Shown here: positions 1 through 6,000 of the stretch, one piece after another | Numbering within the stretch: position 1 is the first letter of the stretch | Layout of the letters: each line of letters begins with the position of its first letter | Assembly (NCBI GenBank): GCA_016206635.1 | Contig: JACQRF010000112.1 | Location: forward strand, 1 to 8,228 | Source: Candidatus Omnitrophota bacterium | GTDB lineage: Bacteria > Omnitrophota > Gorgyraeia > 1-14-0-20-64-10 > JACQQZ01 | Length of the DNA stretch: 8,228 nucleotides | Direction of reading: 5' to 3' | Translations under genes and position numbers: made by a program | The notes under the pieces: model-generated | What the model was told of the DNA's origin: nothing | Database searches by the model: none | The model's input: the letters and a program-made list of their open reading frames with translations, nothing else

Positions 1-3000
1 CGCCCCGGCCCGCGTCCTGGCGACGGTGACATTGCCCCCCGGCACCCACCTGCAGACCCGACAGGAGGGCCCGACCGTCGTCGTGACGGCCGAGCCGGTG
101 ACCCCGGTGACCCCGCGCGCCCCGGCCCGCGTCCTGGCGACAGTGACATTGCCCCCCGGCCGCCAACTGGAGCTGCGCCGGCACGGCGACACACTGGTCG
201 TTGTGGCGGTGGCGCCAAAACCAATCCTTCCGTTGCGGGACCCCGAGACATCCATGGCGCATCGCGATGATCGTCAGGCGATGGTTCGTGGCGACGACCG
301 CCGGTCTTTCTTGGATCTGATCGGGGCCAGCGATGCCCGTCATCACGACTTCGATCTCACGCGGGCCGAGCGTCCGCTGGATCGGGCGCGCGAGACCGCC
401 GCAGAGAAGCCCCCGGCCGAGAGTGTGGAGCGGCCGGTGGGCTCGCCCGCGCGCGCCGCCGATCGGACGCCGGTGCTGACCCGTTCTCTCGAGCGAGACG
501 ACCGCGCCGAACCAGTGAGCGAGCTCGCCCGCGCGCGCGAGCCGGCCCCCGACCGATTCGAGGCGTCCGATCGTCCGGAGCGATCGGATCGCGAGACATC
601 ATCCCTGACGGCGATGGCGCCGGCGCCGGCCCAGCCGTTGTCCTCGCCCCCCGAGGACGATTCCTTTGGCCTCATGACGCTGGCGACTCTGCCGCAGCCG
701 TTGCCCCAAGCGCCCCGCCGGTCGCAGCGGGAGGAGGTCACCACCCCGGACGATTTGGGGATGACCCCCGAGCAATATCGATCGCTCCTCGAGGCATCGA
801 ACGACTTCCGCGTGCTGAAAGTCGCCGAGGCCGCGGGGCTTCAGCTCGAGGAGTTTGTCACCGATGTGACGAAACTCCGCGGGCTGAGTCTCCAGATTGG
901 CCGCGACGGCTCGCTGCAGGTGATCGGAACCTTGACCACCCTCGAGGCGCTCAAGGGGGAACTCCGCCAGGCGGTGCAGGGGGTCTTGGGCAAGGATGGG
1001 TTCAATGTGGAGGTCAAGAACGGCGTCCGCGTGACGTTCGATCCGGCGACGCGGCAGATCACCTTCAGCTTTACCGTATCGCTGGAAGGGGCGGCGAATG
1101 TCGGCCATCTCGGCCAGGGGCTCATCAAAGCCATCGAGCATCTCCCGACCGCCAAGGCCGGCTTGAAGGTGCAGCAAGAAGGGATCAAGGCGCTGGCCGG
1201 GGCGCTGCAAGGATTCATCAAGGCGGAGGCGATCAGCGGCCCCAAGGGCCAGAAAGTCCAGCAGGCGTTCGCCGCGCTGAACGCCCTGTTCACGGAGCTG
1301 GCCCAGGGCAAGCAGGCGCTGACACCCAAGACGCTGGCGGCGCTCAAAGACCGATTCCAGCAGGTCGTGGCGGCCCTCGTTGAGGCGAAGGTGTTTGGCG
1401 CCTCGGTCCGCGTGCACACCACATTCACGAAAGATGGGGAATTGGCTGGGATCAGGGTGGAGGGCGAGACGGCGGTTCAGTACTTGCAGGAGGGGTTGCG
1501 TCGGATCGCCAAAGCGGCCGGCAAGAAGGATGGCGACACGGTCGAATTCACCCTGTCGCTCAAGGCGGAACCAGACGCCAAGGGGCAGATCGTCGTGTCG
1601 GCCCGGATGACGATGGCGCTGGACGTGACGCCCGATCGGGCGGTGGCCGTGTTGAAGGCGATCCACGCCTTCAATGCTGCGGCATACCAAGGATTGCTGG
1701 CGCACGCCGGGGTGCTCATCAAGGACATCACGGCGTTGGATGAGCCAACCCAGATATCCGACGAGACCGCGAAGAAGTTCTTTGGCCCGCAAGGGTTCCG
1801 ATTGGAGGTGGGCGTCACGGGGGATGGGAAAGGGGTGGTGGCCGGCACGATCTTCCGTGTAGGCCCGAAGCAATTGACCACCCAGGGGCACGATCTCCTG
1901 GCGGAGTGGCTAAAGCAGAAAGCGGGGGTGAGCGATCCGGACGCGGTCGTGCGCCTCGTGGAAATCCAAGTGGCCAGCGACGACGCCTCGGCCACGCGGT
2001 TGAAGGCGTCCATCCTCAAAAATCTTGAGAAACTGGAAGACACGCGGCTGAGTGGGGCACTCGCCCGGGCGAAGCAGGCGTTGACCGTGAAGCTGGCCGA
2101 TCTGCAGGTTCGGTTGGAGTTCACGAAGGACGGCCGCCGGGCGTTTCTGGTCGTCGCCGCCACGGCGGGGCAGTACACGGCGGACGTGCAGGCCCGCTTG
2201 CCGAACGGATGGGTCGCGGACGATCCGGTCGAGCTCTGGATTGATGTCGAGACCGGCCTGAGCCATCTCGTCACGTCTCCGCTCACCCATCGAGAAGAGG
2301 TGACCCCGCTGGTGTTGGCCGGCGGGCCGGCCGCGCCCGCGCCGCGCGAGGCGCCGGCGCTCGACGACCGGTTCCTCCGGCCGGTGCGCGGCGAACCGAT
2401 GACCGACAAGGTCAAAGGGCTCGATCGCTTGCAGCAGGTGCTGGGGCGGTTGGCCAGCGACCCGGTGATGCAGCAGTTGGCGGCGAAGGCCGGGCTGCGC
2501 GGGGCCACCTTCTTCCTTCGCACCGATCCGGACACCGGCGTGATCACCGTGGAGGTGCAGCGGCATTGGGGACTCATCCTCTTGGGGACGGCGGCTGTCC
2601 GCGAACCGCTGCTCATCGTGGATCCGGACGCCCCGACCATCACCTACGCGCTGCTGGGGGATCGCCTCGCCGACCCGGTCCGATTGTTCACCACGGCCGG
2701 TCACGCGGTGACGACGCCGGCGGCGGTCTGGCTCCAGGGCTACGAGCGCCTGAGAGTCCAGGCGGTGCGTGATGGGCGCGCCCGCAGCCTCCTCGACGAC
2801 GCGCCGGCCGTCTTCGTCTACACGCCGGGGCTCGGCCTGCAGGTGGCGCGGCAGACGACCCGCGGTCCGGTCGCCGGCCTCCTGGAGCGCGGCGTCCTGT
2901 TCGGGCAAAACATTGACTCTGGCGCCGTGTACGTGCAAGCCCCGACCATTGACAAGGCCGGTCGCCTCGCGGCGCCCACGGAGCGCCAGATTCGCGCCGT

Positions 3001-6000
3001 CGTCCTTGACCCGCAGACCCGGACGCCGTCCCGCGTGGCCATCGGCGAGACCGTGGCGGCGATGATCGAGCGGGCCCGCGTGGTGGTGCCGAAGCCCAGC
3101 GCGCTGGGACAGTTCGAGCTGTCGAAAGAGCCGGTGCCGTTCCTCCGGCGCAACGCCACGACGCGGTTGACGCCGACCGGGGTCGTCTTCGAGGGCGGCC
3201 AGCGGACGTTTGCCGCCTATGACCGCGGCGTCCTCGTGCCGGGCGTGCGCGCCGTCACTGGCGCGATTGATCGCGTGGGCGAGGACGGGCGCTTGGAGCG
3301 CGTGACCTTCAGCGTGCCGGCGACCGTCAAGCCCGGCGACGTGACGTTCCAGGTGTCAATCGTCGTGGAAGTTGGCGACGGCGCTGACAAGACCTATAAG
3401 ACCATCGAGGTCACCGTGAAGCCGTACGGGGCCGGGGACCATGCCGGGATGCTGGTTATGTTCCCCCGGACGCTGAGCGGCCGCGTGACGGTGCGGGGCC
3501 GGGACGACACCGTGTGGCTGGCGGACACCGGTCAGATGGTGGAGGGCCACGAGGTCTACGTCTTCGACGCTCGATTGGCCGACGGCTCGTCGCTGTGGGA
3601 TTGGGCCGCCTCGCGCTTTGTGGCGCCCGGCGATACCGGAGATCGCTACTATCTGGTCGTGCCGAACCTGGTCCATCGAGACTCCGGGTTGCCGGTTGCC
3701 CTCCCGGCGCGCCCCGGGACCTACGGCGTATTCGACGGCTCGCAAATCGGCCCCTCCATGGATCAGCTCGATGGGTTGAAGGAAGCGGGATTGCAAATCG
3801 GGCCGTTCCTTTATCAAGTCGATCGCGTGGAGGTTCCGGGTCGAGGCGCTGCCATGGTGTACCTCCGCTTGAGCCCGCCATCTCAAGGGGCGACGCCGTT
3901 TTACTGGAACGCCGAGCAACGCCGTTGGCATGCCGTGTCTGCCGAGCGCGTGGAGGTCAACGGCCAGCGCCACTTCGTGCTGGAGACCGGGGAGCGCAAC
4001 CAATACGTCGTGCAGATGACGCCGACCCGTCAGGGTTACGCCGTCGCCCGCCCGCTGCCGTCGGTCGAGCGGGTCGTTCTCATCTCCACCGCGACGGGAG
4101 GGATCGGCCCAGGGCTCCGGACGGGCCGCGGGATGGCCGATCTGGCCGGGCGCGATCTGGAGGGACGCGTGGTGCTGTTCCGGTCGGCCGACTTCGCCAT
4201 CGGCTCGATGCAGATCACCGGCGCCATCGTGATCGGCGAACGGGGCCAACAGCTCGAGACAGTGACCAAGGGCCCGACCGGGGCCCTGTCGTTGCGCGCC
4301 CGCGTGGATCTGTCGGTGCCCGCTGGCGCCGTCTATTACTTCCTCGACCCGGCCACGCAGACCGTCCAGCCGTACCGAGCCCAGCGCTTGTGGCGCCATG
4401 ATGGGTTCCAGTACACCGTGCCCTTGGGGATTTGGGAAGCCGGCGTGCAAGCCGGCGCGGTGGATCACCGCGCGGCAGCGGCGCTGGCGCCGTTGGAGCA
4501 GGTGGCGGTCTTCTCCGTCGCTCGCCCGGGCCTCATGATGGACGTGACGTATCGCTTGGCGGACGGCCGCTTGGCGGAAGCGGTTGGGACCGACCGGCAG
4601 GGCCGGCCAGCCCTCTTCTTTGGCCTGACGACCGGCACGCATGCGGTGGACACCATCGGGCCGGTGGGCCTCCACCTCGACCGGCTCGTGAAGACCCCGG
4701 CCGGGATCGTGGAGTTCCACCCCACGATCCGTCCACTGGGCGATCTCGACGTGGAAGTGGTCGCTCGTTGGAATGCCGCGACGCAGCGGCTTGAGGAGAT
4801 CCCGGTCTACTACACCAGGATCAACGAACAGCCGTTCATGATCCTGTACACGGGGATTCCTCGCCACGATGTGTGGACGGCCGATCCAGTCACCGGACAA
4901 GTCGCGCCGGCCAAGGATTCCACCGTGGCGCTGCTCCTCTCAGCGGGGACGGGCGATCTCGTCGGCCAGACGGTGGTGATCGGCCGGCAGGCGCCGGATC
5001 TCACGGCCCGCGATATGGCCGGACGTCTCGTGGCGCTCCCCCGAGGCGCCGCGGCCCCCGGCCAGGACCGTGACGTCGGCGCCTTCGACTTCATGGACGA
5101 GCTCGGGTTGCGGCTCGACCGCCTGACCGGCCTGCCCTCAGGGGCGATGCGGCTGACCTCGTCCGCCCTGTCCGTGGATCCGGCCACGATCTCTCTCCCT
5201 ATGGTAGAAGAGTTGTGGTGGGGTTTGGCGGTGATTGGCCGCGCGCCGCGCTACGACCCGACGTCCCGTGAGTGGCGCGAGACCCCCACGGCGTTGACGG
5301 CCTACAAAGGACAGCTCGTCTACCTCGTGGATGCGCAGACCGAGCCCCCGCAGAACGCGCTCGTGGCGCGCCCCAATGCCACCGGGGTGTTTGAGGCGGT
5401 CCCGCCAATCGGCGCGGTCGAGCCGGTCGCCGTCTTCTCGGCGCATAATGGGATGCCACTTGGTCTGACATACCGTGCTGACGGCCGCCTCACGCACCTG
5501 GCTTTGCGCGATCACGACGGCCACCTGGTGCTCTTCCGCCGCGACGATTTCCGGACCATCGGCCCCCCCGTGCTGGTCACTCATCTCAGGGTGATGAGCT
5601 CGACCGGCTTGCAGGTTGGCGAGATTGCCCTCTCCCACGATCGTTTGGAGCCGCGGGCGCGCCACGTCATGGCGAGCGATCTTCGGACCGCCGACCTCTT
5701 CGTCTGGAATGGAGAGGCGGGACAATTTATGCCGCAGCCGGCGCCGCATATGGCCATGAACCAACCCCAGTCACACTTCGGTCTCGATTACGGGACCACG
5801 CCGGTGGTGGTGGACGCTGATGGCCAAGTGGCCAGGCAGTCGGCGCACGTGGTGGTGGATGAGACTGGCCGTGAAGCCATGGCGGTCCACACCACGGATG
5901 ATCGGTGGGTGAGGTTGGACGGCGCGGTTCTTCACGTCAGGACCGGCCTGCCGGCGGTGCTCCCGATCGGCCGGTATGAAGAGCCGGCATTGGCGGCATT

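Noticed and set aside
599..3159. Several long minus-strand open frames (up to 430 residues) that overlap each other in different frames
   Set aside because: They overlap one another and the plus-strand gene, and have compositionally biased translations without motifs. They are best read as shadows of the coding strand.
3514..4401. A 295-residue plus-strand open frame with an ATG
   Set aside because: It is out of frame with the giant gene, its translation is an Arg/Gly/Pro-biased low-complexity string, and the repeat landmarks are conserved in the other frame.
3356..4900. A 514-residue open frame on the minus strand
   Set aside because: It lies wholly opposite the continuous plus-strand frame. 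Its translation is rich in Arg, His, Gln, Gly and Pro with no recognisable domain, and it does not follow the repeat periodicity. Long antisense frames are expected opposite GC-rich coding sequence.
3551..5902. An RHS or polymorphic-toxin protein call based on YRADGRL-type motifs
   Set aside because: The motif occurs once per ~150 residues and not in the dense ~20-residue tandem typical of YD repeats; no RHS core or toxin C-terminus is visible.
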